From contig JTDE01000149.1 of assembly GCA_014338405.1 (NCBI GenBank), positions 70,551-134,550 of the forward strand: a stretch of 64,000 nt of DNA, in the 5' to 3' direction. Below, in pieces: positions 36,480 to 46,639 of the stretch (position 1 is the first letter of the stretch; the number at the start of each line of letters is the position of its first letter). The notes beneath the pieces are model-generated. The model was not told where the DNA came from, made no database searches, and worked only from the letters and a program-made list of their open reading frames with translations. The stretch comes from Paragonimus skrjabini miyazakii (taxonomy: Eukaryota > Platyhelminthes > Trematoda > Plagiorchiida > Troglotrematidae). The position numbers and the translations under genes are program-made.

Positions 36480-39400
36480 TTTCCTCCAAATACGGTGGCT
36501 TTGAATAAAATCAACCTAATGTTTCCCTTTCATAGACAAGCCGAAGTTACTTAATGTTGGTGATTGAACTATGAACGCAGTTACTTTTCCGAATGTAGAC
36601 ACAACCGTGCGAACTATCTTGAACAGGTGGCTGAACGTGGACATTGGTAAACCACCTGAATCGAAGTTCAAGGAAAAAGAGGCAATCGACCCCGTTTAAA
36701 ACGGGTAAACAACAAGAATAAATCAGCGAAACTTCTGGTCAAGTGAACGAAACAACAAGAAACGATTAAAAACTAGTCGGGCTGAAAATTAAACTTGGGA
36801 AAATGAAGCGACCAATTGAAATTCTGGCAAAAAGACCAACAACAATTGTGCACTTATAACAGTAGGCGTCATTCTAATCACGTCTTGTTCAAGCTCACAT
36901 CAATGTCAGCTGCTAATATTACCTCGTCTTGTGAATAAATATGTGTAGTTAGACACTAGATTCGGTAAACAGTCAAACGCCTGAACAGTCAAACAGATCT
37001 GCCGTATCTACCACCACTCACAATAATCGCAGATCGGAGTTCGCATGTCATATAATACGCACGTCTGCCAGTGACACGATGGCTGTCGTGAAGTATTCAG
37101 ATTATTATGAACTAAACCATTAGTCGTTAGTGCACAAGGTTACGATAATTGATCAAAAAGATTGTTTTTTTGTAATAGATCTTACTGTGCTTCCGTAACA
37201 ACAGTTTAGGTAGTAGCTTGTAAGAAACTTTTGCTCGATTCGTTTGATTGACACGTTGCACCTAGTGACCCGCTTATCTTAAGAAAGATGAGAGTAAGAG
37301 AAGCGTTTTCTCAGATCCCTATTTGCTGAAAGAACCACGTTGGTTTATAGTAAACTTAGCTAAATAATCTGAACAAAACGGTCAAACCAATAATAAATGA
37401 TATACGTTTCCGTTGCTTTGGTAACCTGTAAGGATTTCGACTATACCGGAACAGATTGACAGTTAACTGAGTTGTTGAGACCACTTATTCAGTATCGATA
37501 ACCGCACATCCTGATTCCATATGTCTGCCGCAATTCTGATAGAGTGTGCTTTGAAATTTCGTGACAGTATTGGCTCACTTTAATACTGCAGTGTGTTAAT
37601 TGCTTACACGAATTGAGTCGTTCATGGGTGTTAGTGAGTTCAGAACAGATAAGAAGAGAGACATTTTGGTCAGTTCGTGTGAATGTGCTAGAGGTTGTTA
37701 AGTGGCTGAAAAATTCCTGACGTACCATTTGCTGAGCTTCGTCCTAACTAGAACATCAGTCAAAAGAAATTTCCCTTTTTTTCAAATAAGATGAATGTGA
37801 TATTTTACGGCTGGCTTCTAGAATATTGTAAATCTCTCCTGCTGTTTGGCTGTAAACTGATTCACCGGTTTTTCTTTAGAGAATCGGGAGATTTATATGG
37901 AACAGATAACCATCCCTTGCTCTCAAGTAATTTTCACCACCACTACGCAAAAAGTGTTAAACAACGGTTGTACTAAGTTTATTCCGCGAATCCAATCATG
38001 CAGCGTAGCTGATACAATCACCGACAAATTAGGTGTTTAAAGCAAGATATCCTTATTTTGTGATATAGTGATTCCCATTACATTCGACACAGGTGAATCT
38101 TTCTTTATTGTTTACAACTTCATTATCTTCATTCCGTTTTCGTCAAGTTAATCGATTGAGTCCCTCATCCACCCCATTTTGACTTAGGGTTCTATCAAAC
38201 TTTGATTATCGATAAGTATCAAATCCTGCCGTATATCATTTAAACCTTATTGAACAAATTGAATCGATTTGGTGAACAGTGATTACTAAACGCCATCTTC
38301 TGAAAATTCCATTTTCCCTCAAATCGATCTGAACAAACAAAGATAGTTGACGATTTCAGTGTGTCAGGTTGAAAGTTCACAATAAATAATGACTTTAATT
38401 TTTACCTTTGTTTAATTACGTCAGTAAAAGTCACATTTTTTACTTCGTTACCCACTTTAAAATTTAGCAGCGTGCTCATACCAACATGAGTGTGTAAAGC
38501 AGCTCGTTAATCGGTCTATCACACTTCCGGGGATCAACCATGCCTATAATTTTGTTTTCATGTAAATTTGGTATCTTTAAACAGAAATAATCACCATATG
38601 TCTGAAGTGCTGTTTCAAAAAAATGAGCTGAAACTAATCATTGCTATCAAAGCAGTATTTCATTTTACGAAAGTCAGTTACTATAATATGCAAACAATTT
38701 AATTGTAGATTAGCTTGTTAAATGAAATTTATGTTTCAGTTCACCAAGCGACTTAATTTGTTCTAGTCACAAAGACAGTTTTGAGAAAGGTGTATCCATT
38801 AGTTTGTAAAAATTACTGACCGACTACAAACTGAATTGGTGAGAGCTTCTGAGACAGAGTTATGTAGATAACGATACTGTCAATTTGTTAGACTGCCAAC
38901 AACGTCTGCCAAAATAGTCACAGCTCATCGTTGTACTCTTGAAACATGCTGTATTGTTTTATCTCTAATGTAACGGAAAGAATAAATATTTACACAATAA
39001 ATGAACAGAACAGGTCAGCAGCTGGGTACCGCGATTCCTAGGTAAGCCTCTTGCGAGGGGTTGTCAAAAGTGGTAGAGCTTGGATATAAAAGCAAAATCA
39101 ATGATCCTTAAGTGAAACGCGCAAATCAGTCTAGTTTGCGATTAATACTCACAACTAAGCACAACGACACTAAAGATGGACAACTAGTTGTCTATAGCTT
39201 CCAATAACTGGCCAATAATATCTTGTAGTGATCCGGTATTTGTGAATTGTGAGCAGATATCAGGAGAGTGGATGTTGTAACACTAGTAATGTGATGTGGG
39301 GTCCTTTATGTTGGTTTACCGGACGTTTGGTTTCATAAAGCGTTAGTTACCAGTGCGTGCACACAAGTATATTTGAGAAATCCTGCCGGGGCAGTCGATC

Positions 39401-39480
39401 CCCTGGACCATTTGGTGGATTCCATATGAGACAGTGGGACGGGTGGGTAACCGAGTCCAAATGTGAAATTTCCGAGTTCC
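36480..39480. other. Stretch without a recognisable gene
   Basis: Short frames only, up to about 79 codons, with no domain and no recognisable repeat family. Confidence 0.5.
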
Positions 39481-39486
39481 TGGCGT

Positions 39487-39600
39487 GGCCTCGTAGCTCA
39501 GCTGATAGAGCGCTTGCTGCGTTGAGGCATGATGTTTCTGTCGCTGGTTTGAATCCAGCCGAAGCCCTGACTTTTCACAGTTGGGCTTCATCTAAGTATT
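39487..39600 (+). mobile_element. tRNA-derived SINE, family 2
   Basis: Starts with GGCCTCGTAGCTCAGCTGAT and has box A at about 39494-39512 and box B GGTTTGAATCC at 39546-39556. A CGAAGCC at 39560-39566 pairs with GGCCTCG as an acceptor stem with one mismatch. The D stem (GCTC/GAGC) and T stem (GCTGG/CCAGC) are intact. The region between them is too long and does not form an anticodon stem. The same sequence, including its tail, occurs twice at 31768-31932, so it is a repeat family and not a tRNA gene. Frames that run through it (for example the product with LRLDSNQRQKH on the minus strand) are artefacts of the repeat. Confidence 0.72.
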
Positions 39601-39604
39601 TGGA

Positions 39605-42600
39605 AATCACATTTATGTTTTCTTTTCGGACCACTTTGGAAAGCACCGGTACCACAACTGTTCTGAATCGTCAGTTTGAACAACTGAGTTAAAATGAGTT
39701 ATAAAACTTGATGATATGGTTTTAAGGCCATTGTGTTCAGCTGTCGGTTAAGTCTTATAGGCAAACTGGGACCTAAGTTTCCCACATTAAGTCGGAGCAA
39801 GTAGAAACGTTAATTCTCGGAGGATATGAATGTATACAATGACTGAAAATCATGGTACAAAACAAAAGAAACTCATGGGTCCACAGAAGGAAATTGAAGT
39901 ACTTCTTATCCGCGATTGGTACAATTGTGTTGAACAATAGTGCAGAATAAAAAGTTGCTGATAGGAATAAACCAAGGTTTGGAGTGATTTGCTAAATCAT
40001 GAACTCAAACGATTTGGGCTTCTACCAATTATTATTACCAAGGCAAATGGGTGTGATAAAATACTACTGCCGTATGAGCTGGAATAAAAACAGCCGCAGA
40101 CTACTGTGTTTTTTCCATGTAGATATTAAAATGATCACTTACCAGACAACGATCAAACAGTTATTTCTTTAAAGGGGACAGTGACACTTTGGATTTTACG
40201 ACAAAACGCACATAGAAAGAACTGAAGTACCAATGATAGCACTACCGTGGCTGTGCTCCAATCAGCCTAAACCCCTGCTTTTGTTTTCTGTTAAAAGCGT
40301 TCAGTCAAAAGACCTATCGTACTGAAATGGCATTGTGTTACACGAAAAACCTGATCATTTGTTAGTCGGTTCTTTGCTCTATAAGTTCATCACAAAGCAC
40401 TTCAGATGTGTAGGGCTACAAATGGCGTCGGAAAATGGGTAAACCATGATAATAAACTAACATGAAGGTCTGTGTCAGTTTTATACATGCTGGCCGTAGA
40501 TGTGCGAAAGGTAACGACCAAAAAATTGACAGTTTTCGGTGAACTGTGAGAAAACCGATTCATTACTAACTTTCCGCAAGAAATGATGATTTCCTGAAGT
40601 AAATCCCACCTCACTTTTTGATTTCTCAATAGTCATTTGGTCCTTTCCGATCTTGGCTGTACGGTCACGAGGCATCGGTTGAAACTACTATTTTCCTGCA
40701 AACGCTGCTGCAGTATAAAATTAACAGACCAGAGAGAACTGGGGAAGCTTATTTACATTCGAAGCTTACGACAGAACGGCAAGTCGAAATACTCTTTCAG
40801 TTTTAGACGGTCAGCAACAGAAAGGCAACCAGAAAGAAACCCACAGGATAACGAACAAAACAAAAACTCAACCACTGCCTGTCAAGCTAACAGCAGTCAC
40901 ATTGCAACCTACAGCGAACAAAATCAACAAGAGTGAGAGACCGAGAGTATAATCATATTACCGCAATTATTTATAGGATCATGCCACCCGAATACTCGGT
41001 TTGTCATCTTGACTATGTGTATTCGATTTATGCTCGACCTTAACTACTGTTGAAGCAATTACAACCGGCTTTGATAGATCATTCCAGATTAAACATTAAA
41101 CGCAAACCAAACGTTTCGTCTGCCATTCCCACTTCAGAAAATTATCCTCAGGATGGTCAGTTTAGCCAGAGATGTTGTGGTTGATGGAGGGTCTTGTATA
41201 TAAAAACCAATATCAAAATGTACCAGTTTGTGCAGTCGATCTAGTTAGAGTTGAGAGCGCAGTGTTACAGGTTGTTTTTGCGGCTTTATTGTGCATTATT
41301 GTAAAGAGAGTGATGTTCTTTGCGAGTTATGGACTACAAGCTTGAAATTTTGGTCAAATATTGAGGCACAAAATGAACAAACCAGTGAAACAGTCTAAGC
41401 GAAACTGTCACAAACGGTTTAGTGAGTAACCCAATTGCCGAAACACTGCCGGGAGACAAGTTAAAGTCGCTCTTCTTTAGTGCCAGAAGACAGGATTACG
41501 ACCTGGGGTCTTATTTCTCAAGGCAATGATAGCTTAGAAACGCAATGTATGGTAAGAAAAAGGCATTGGTGACAATCTAATTACATGCCTTTTCAGTCCT
41601 CCTTAACTGGTACGTACTTCAAGCTTCTCATTTTAATGTCGGTTTTCACGAACTGGTCGTCTAAACTGCCTGCTTGCAATAAACTTGTCCATAGCCTTTT
41701 TAACGGCACTCATGATGAATTGTCAGTAGCCATCGAGTGTAGGATACACTGATGAATCAGATCCACACAATTTGCTTTGTAAAAGTTCATTTCGATGTTT
41801 CTAGCGGGGAGGAATTCCCTTGTTTTTATTCAGTCGAAGTTTGTTAAAAGTAAACGTGACTTGCTTTTTGCAAAAGTTATTCTGACCCCTGTTGTAGGTC
41901 ACAAAATCCCACCTGTCACTGGCTAGTATTGCTTAAGCATAAACCAAACCTACCACACTGTTCTGCTGATTAACTAATACATCCGTACACTTGGTTAGTC
42001 AATGCAACAACTAATACCAACAGAATCATGAAGGCAAATCTCACCTCATCCATTGCAATTGCTTGCTAGAAGCAGTTTACTTTGTTGTCCGGATGATCTC
42101 AACCAAAATGTCATTATGCAATCCGTAAACGAAGCTGATTACGTATCCCAAACCATTGCCAAATAGACCATATTGTCTTGTTACGTAAATGCAAATTCAT
42201 AATCCCAGACAGTTTTTCGTTTCCAACAGCGTGAAATCTCGTGAATAAAGTCTACAGTCGATTCGACTGTCGTCAACAGACATAAGTCGGTGTATATCTA
42301 TAATTTCTACACCAGTAACCCAAGGGTAAAAAAGAAACTTGAAAATCATGTGGCTCACTTCTACTTCTCCGCTTTAGCCAGATGAAAAGAACTGAAAGAC
42401 TAAGGCGCAAAGTCGACCGTTAATTGTCTGTCAGGGAGTGGAAAACTTGAAAAATGATGTCGCGAAAACATTACATTTGAGAAAAATTGGACTCATGGTT
42501 AAAAGTACACGAAGCGCCTTGGAATGCTGCTAATTTCATTTAAAACCTACACAATGATTCTTTACGTCTTTCGCTGTTTTGTTACATTTTTTCAAACAGT

Positions 42601-44280
42601 TAAAAATTTGTTCTAAACAATTCCAAACAAATGACTAAGACAAACGCCAGTTACAGTCTGTCACGGTTAGCATTTGGTAAGCTGGTTTTACTTGACCCGT
42701 TCTGGGCTCATAGTTACGCTGAAGCTGCAAAAGTAGACATTCAACTTTTACTCAAATGTAACATAATCTGTGAGTAGACTTCGGCAACAGCTTCTTCCTT
42801 TAGTAAGTAGATTATACTTAAGTTTATTATATCGTCGTTCCTCTTTACAATGTGATGAAAACCACAAAATGATCAGGTAACTAAATATGTCTGTGAAATA
42901 CATGAAATTATTGTGACTGTATCAAGTGACTGAAATGCAACTGGTAAATCATGTTTCATGATAAAGGACAGATGTGACGGAATTTGCGGTATATTCCTTT
43001 GCACCTAACACCGAATCTCATCAGGCGTATATTGTAGCATTACTGTTTACATAACAGTCAAAATTGATTACAGTTTACATGAGAAGACGATGAGAAGATT
43101 CAATCAGTAACTTCGACAAAACATTCTACACCATTCCTATTGTAATGGTTTACGTCAACACCGGGACATCAATTACTTCTTTACGGAGAATCTCTGCATA
43201 CTAACTGGTTTCACTGTGTAAGACGACAATTGATCGTTGCCATGTTGCAGCAGGTACTCGTTTGAGTCGAAGTTAAAACTAATCAAGTCCGGACAAGCAT
43301 TGTCACACAATTAGCGCAAAATAAAAGACGATCAGCTTTAAATGCATCATTTATTGATTTCTGACATCCGGTCAACAAGGTCAATGAACTAAAACCTACT
43401 TGAATAATGAGTAACTGAAGAAATCCTCAGTCTTCTTGGGCTTTCACTGTTCACAAACGCGATGAACAACAACCATACGTGGTCATCAACCTCCGATGAC
43501 ATGATAAATAACAAACTTAAGCATATTTCCTTGTTTACCGTTTTGTATTTTCTCTGTGATAATCTTGTTTGACTGTGACACACAAATGTTGTTTGTCATT
43601 CTCGAATTGTATTTCACAAATTTGTCAACTAATTGAGAATGGTATTTCTCAAATCAGCGTTCTTACGTTACACAAACGATAAACTAATAAACGACCCTCA
43701 CACCGATATTAGTGACCAAAAGACAACCAACAGATAACACTACAATACTCTACCTATTGCAGTTCATTGTGTTGTAAGATCCTTGTATGTGTATATTAAG
43801 CGGAAACAAATTTTGTTTACAAAAACTTTGTAGTTGTTTTTGAGTTATTCATTTGCGTTAACCAATATGTTCCTCCTTTCTGTATTCTACCATGTAAATA
43901 GAAAACCGATTTCATTGTCCTTTTAGAAAAAAGAAAGCGCACATCCATTGTAACACGGTGACCAAACAGCCAATCGGATGTAGAAGGGAAGGTCGCCTCG
44001 TGTTATTGGTGGTTTTGTTGGCTAGCCATGAACTGATTCACTGGTTGCATACATCCCTGTCTACCAGACGGTATACGTTGTTCTACTTAAGCCACTGTTG
44101 GACACAGCTGTCACTGTTAAATATGAAGAACAATCACATTACACTGAATATTTCATTAATCGTTAATGAATATGTGATGAATTGTGAACGATAAATACGA
44201 CATTTTGTGGCTTGTCTATCGGATCAGCGTACTAAGAACAAAGCGGTTGTTGCAAAAACAATATAAATTATCATTCGGAG
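39605..44280. other. Stretch without a recognisable gene, upstream of the receptor gene
   Basis: Frames are at chance length. The longest, 40637-40936 on the plus strand (99 codons, Gln/Asn-rich end), has no recognisable domain. One short stretch at 41108-41157 resembles a Penelope-like element terminus and is listed separately. No 5' exon of the gene at 44302 was identified here, but one cannot be excluded. Confidence 0.45.
41100..41175 (-). other. Possible Penelope-like element terminus with hammerhead-like core
   Basis: On the minus strand CCTGAGGA is followed, 26 bases later, by a GACGAAACG box. The segment between contains TCTG and CAGA, which could pair. Hammerhead ribozymes of the type carried in Penelope-like element repeats have a CTGANGA box, stem II, then GAAA. 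Here stem II would start several bases too late, so the fold is not canonical. The call is a weak resemblance. Confidence 0.22.
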
Positions 44281-44290
44281 TATAAATATA
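44281..44290 (+). promoter_or_regulatory. Possible TATA box of the LRR-Ig receptor gene
   Basis: TATAAATATA lies 20 bp before the first ATG of the receptor frame and 81 bp before the second. In an A+T-rich region this could be chance. If it works, transcription would begin near 44310, after the first ATG, which would favour the second ATG at 44362. Confidence 0.35.
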
Positions 44291-44301
44291 TCTACTACAC
44301 G

Positions 44302-46566
44302 ATGTCATTTTGGTGTTTCGCAAGGCGTAAACACTCAAGTCAGCAGCCACTGGTAACCGAGATGAAAAAGAAGCAAACTGCATTACCTTCGGTAGTTCTA
44401 ACCTGCTTGCTGCTGTGGACTCGAATACCATGTTTGTGTGCTGTACGTGGATGTGTAACTTACGTAGCTGGGGAGGATTATTCAATGCGACAATCGATTT
44501 GTGATAAACCAGATACACACTTCAAAAGCATTCCTTCAGCTCTACCAAGTCAAGTGGTGAAGCTGACCATAAACCATCAAGAAATTGGTCTGTTGAATGC
44601 ATCACAGTTCAATCACTTGCCCAACTTAAGCTATCTGGATTTAGACTCGAATAAACTGTCAATTATCAAGCCGGATACTTTCCAGCAGTTGCGAAAACTT
44701 CGAACCTTGAGCCTCCGATTCAATTTACTGAGCTTTACCACCGAATCATTTCATCCGAACGCGATTATTGGTCTGGCGCAGTTAGAAAATCTAAACCTGC
44801 TGCAAAATCCAATCGCACTTGTTCCAAGACGACTTTTTGCACCCATAGGATCTACACTTCGTTCATTGGTGTTGGCTAGCGCCTCCGAAGACTTTGAACT
44901 TGATCGTGAAGCCTTGGCTAATCTGACAATGCTACAGATATTGGATTTAAGTTCGAATCATTTAGAAACCCTATCTGAGGACTTCGAACTCAGTTTGAAT
45001 AGTATGCAACTGAGAGAGTTGTATTTATATGACAATCCGTGGCGATGTGATTGTCACCTACGTTGGCTCAAAGTTTGGTTTCTAAAACACAATGACAAAA
45101 TGACTTTTTCCAAACCCGTTCCAGAAGGGATAAGTCGAAAATTGCTTGAACCAAGCATGCAGATATGGTCTGGTTCGAATTCTAATGGCGCAGATGACAC
45201 GATAGCGGTTCTGCAACCGAAATGTGCCACTCCTTACGCTCTGTCCGGCAAACCTTTGTTTAGTCATCAGTCTAGTACTGGGCTACAGCCGGTACGAACT
45301 ACAGACTTTCATTGTGCTCCAAATGCTCTTACTCCAAGTCAGCCAATTCATTTTCCTCGTGGGGGCAACGCAACACTGAGCTGTGAATTTTTTGCTGACC
45401 CTACCGGCATTGTAGTCTGGTATCGAAACGGAACCCGCGTGCAAAATCACTGGCCTCGCATGTCTATTCATCAAAGCCAGGGACGTAATTTTTATTCTGA
45501 ACTCACTATTCAAAATATACAATCGGAAGATGCGGGTAATTATGATTGCTTTCTAGACACCGGACATGGTCGTGTTAACAGCACGTTTACTGTACACATT
45601 GAAACAGAAGAACATTCGTTTGCTTACATTATGTCCGGAAGCGTATTGCAATGGATGAGTGGGTTAAATGCTAACCTGGTGCTCAAGTATACTGGAATCA
45701 CAGCTTCCTGTCTTGTCATACTACTTATGTTGATAGGTTTACTTATTTATTGCTTTTATGGGCGTAATCTCTGTGGTAAGAAACGAAGGCAATTGTCCTC
45801 AGCGCCACGTGTGGAGGAGAAAAAATATTCAGCAATAAGTCGAAGAGTTTCACTTGTGACAGATAAGTCAAACGGCTTCCAATCAGGTAAAGACGACAAC
45901 TGTTTAGGAATGGATAAGTCCGCAAGGAATGTCTGCCCCAATTCAGTAGCCAAACCTTCCTTTACATCATCGGTAAACAATGCCTTCACGCCACCGGAAC
46001 AAATGACTACTCTTAGGCTGCTACCATCGACTGAAAAACTGAATAATTATGTGGCATTCCGAATTGTTCCACAAGATATCAAAGCTGAAAATCAACAAGG
46101 CTGTTCAGTACATAATTATGCCATTATTCAGTCTGTTGCTTCTGATGCGATTATTGTTCAGCAAGCAGACGATGATGCTGAGCCTACAGTTGTTGTGAAT
46201 CCCGAAACACTACCTTCAATCGCGCAAATTGAGCAGGCTTATGCACCTCGCTTAATGGGAGTTGTTTCCGGGAGCAATGTTACACCATTGAACACAGAAA
46301 ATGAAACTCAAATTGATGAATACTCACCTTGCCCATTGCATGGAAATATTTATGCCACACTACACCCAAAAAGCATAAGGGTCAAACGGAACAGCTTACA
46401 AAAGCATATTGCTACTGTACCGCCAGGGATTGGCTCGTTTCACGAGAAGTGGAACCACACCTTGCCATCAAGCAAGAAATCGCAGACCAATGGACAAGAC
46501 CAGTTCAACAAATGTGACATTAAAAATCCGGTGTCCACGTCTACGTTATCCTCCAGTATTACTTGA
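44302..46566 (+). CDS. Single-pass LRR and immunoglobulin-domain cell-surface receptor
   Basis: The uninterrupted 754-codon frame encodes a type I membrane protein. Residues 21-47 (MKKKQTALPSVVLTCLLLWT...) form a textbook signal peptide, so the working start is probably Met21 (44362); the longest frame is listed. Leucine-rich repeats cover about 85-245 (for example LSYLDLDSNKLSIIKPDTF at 109-127 and LQILDLSSNHLETL at 211-224). A Cys-capped LRR C-terminal domain follows (DNPWRCDCHLRWL; C249, C251, C308, C338). An Ig domain spans about 345-433 (C361, W373, C416 in DAGNYDC). One membrane segment lies at about 465-485, then KKRRQ and a 265-residue tail. Sequons include N99, N108, N207, N356, N376 and N426. 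The layout is that of kekkon, AMIGO or LRIT-type adhesion receptors of neurons and epithelia; ligand and exact family cannot be read from the sequence. The tail has three Yxx-hydrophobic motifs (Y583, Y606, Y684) and no recognisable catalytic domain. Confidence 0.93.
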   Translation: MSFWCFARRKHSSQQPLVTEMKKKQTALPSVVLTCLLLWTRIPCLCAVRGCVTYVAGEDYSMRQSICDKPDTHFKSIPSALPSQVVKLTINHQEIGLLNASQFNHLPNLSYLDLDSNKLSIIKPDTFQQLRKLRTLSLRFNLLSFTTESFHPNAIIGLAQLENLNLLQNPIALVPRRLFAPIGSTLRSLVLASASEDFELDREALANLTMLQILDLSSNHLETLSEDFELSLNSMQLRELYLYDNPWRCDCHLRWLKVWFLKHNDKMTFSKPVPEGISRKLLEPSMQIWSGSNSNGADDTIAVLQPKCATPYALSGKPLFSHQSSTGLQPVRTTDFHCAPNALTPSQPIHFPRGGNATLSCEFFADPTGIVVWYRNGTRVQNHWPRMSIHQSQGRNFYSELTIQNIQSEDAGNYDCFLDTGHGRVNSTFTVHIETEEHSFAYIMSGSVLQWMSGLNANLVLKYTGITASCLVILLMLIGLLIYCFYGRNLCGKKRRQLSSAPRVEEKKYSAISRRVSLVTDKSNGFQSGKDDNCLGMDKSARNVCPNSVAKPSFTSSVNNAFTPPEQMTTLRLLPSTEKLNNYVAFRIVPQDIKAENQQGCSVHNYAIIQSVASDAIIVQQADDDAEPTVVVNPETLPSIAQIEQAYAPRLMGVVSGSNVTPLNTENETQIDEYSPCPLHGNIYATLHPKSIRVKRNSLQKHIATVPPGIGSFHEKWNHTLPSSKKSQTNGQDQFNKCDIKNPVSTSTLSSSIT

Positions 46567-46620
46567 TGGGTGAGAAAGAATTATCAAGATTACATCTTAT
46601 GCCAACATCAGTATCCTGAT

Positions 46621-46626
46621 AATAAA
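46621..46626 (+). terminator. Polyadenylation signal AATAAA after the receptor gene
   Basis: A canonical AATAAA lies 54 bp after the stop codon of the receptor frame. It would give a very short 3' untranslated region. Other A+T-rich hexamers occur further on, so it is a candidate only. Confidence 0.45.
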
Positions 46627-46639
46627 CTGTGCATAATAA

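Noticed and set aside
39487..39566. Call as a functional tRNA gene
   Set aside because: Box A, box B, D stem and T stem are good, but there is no proper anticodon arm and the same sequence is repeated at 31768-31932 with a shared non-tRNA tail. It is a SINE.
45740..46566. Inhibitory ITIM or PDZ-ligand motifs in the receptor tail
   Set aside because: The residue two before each Tyr is Asn or His, and the last residue is Thr rather than hydrophobic.
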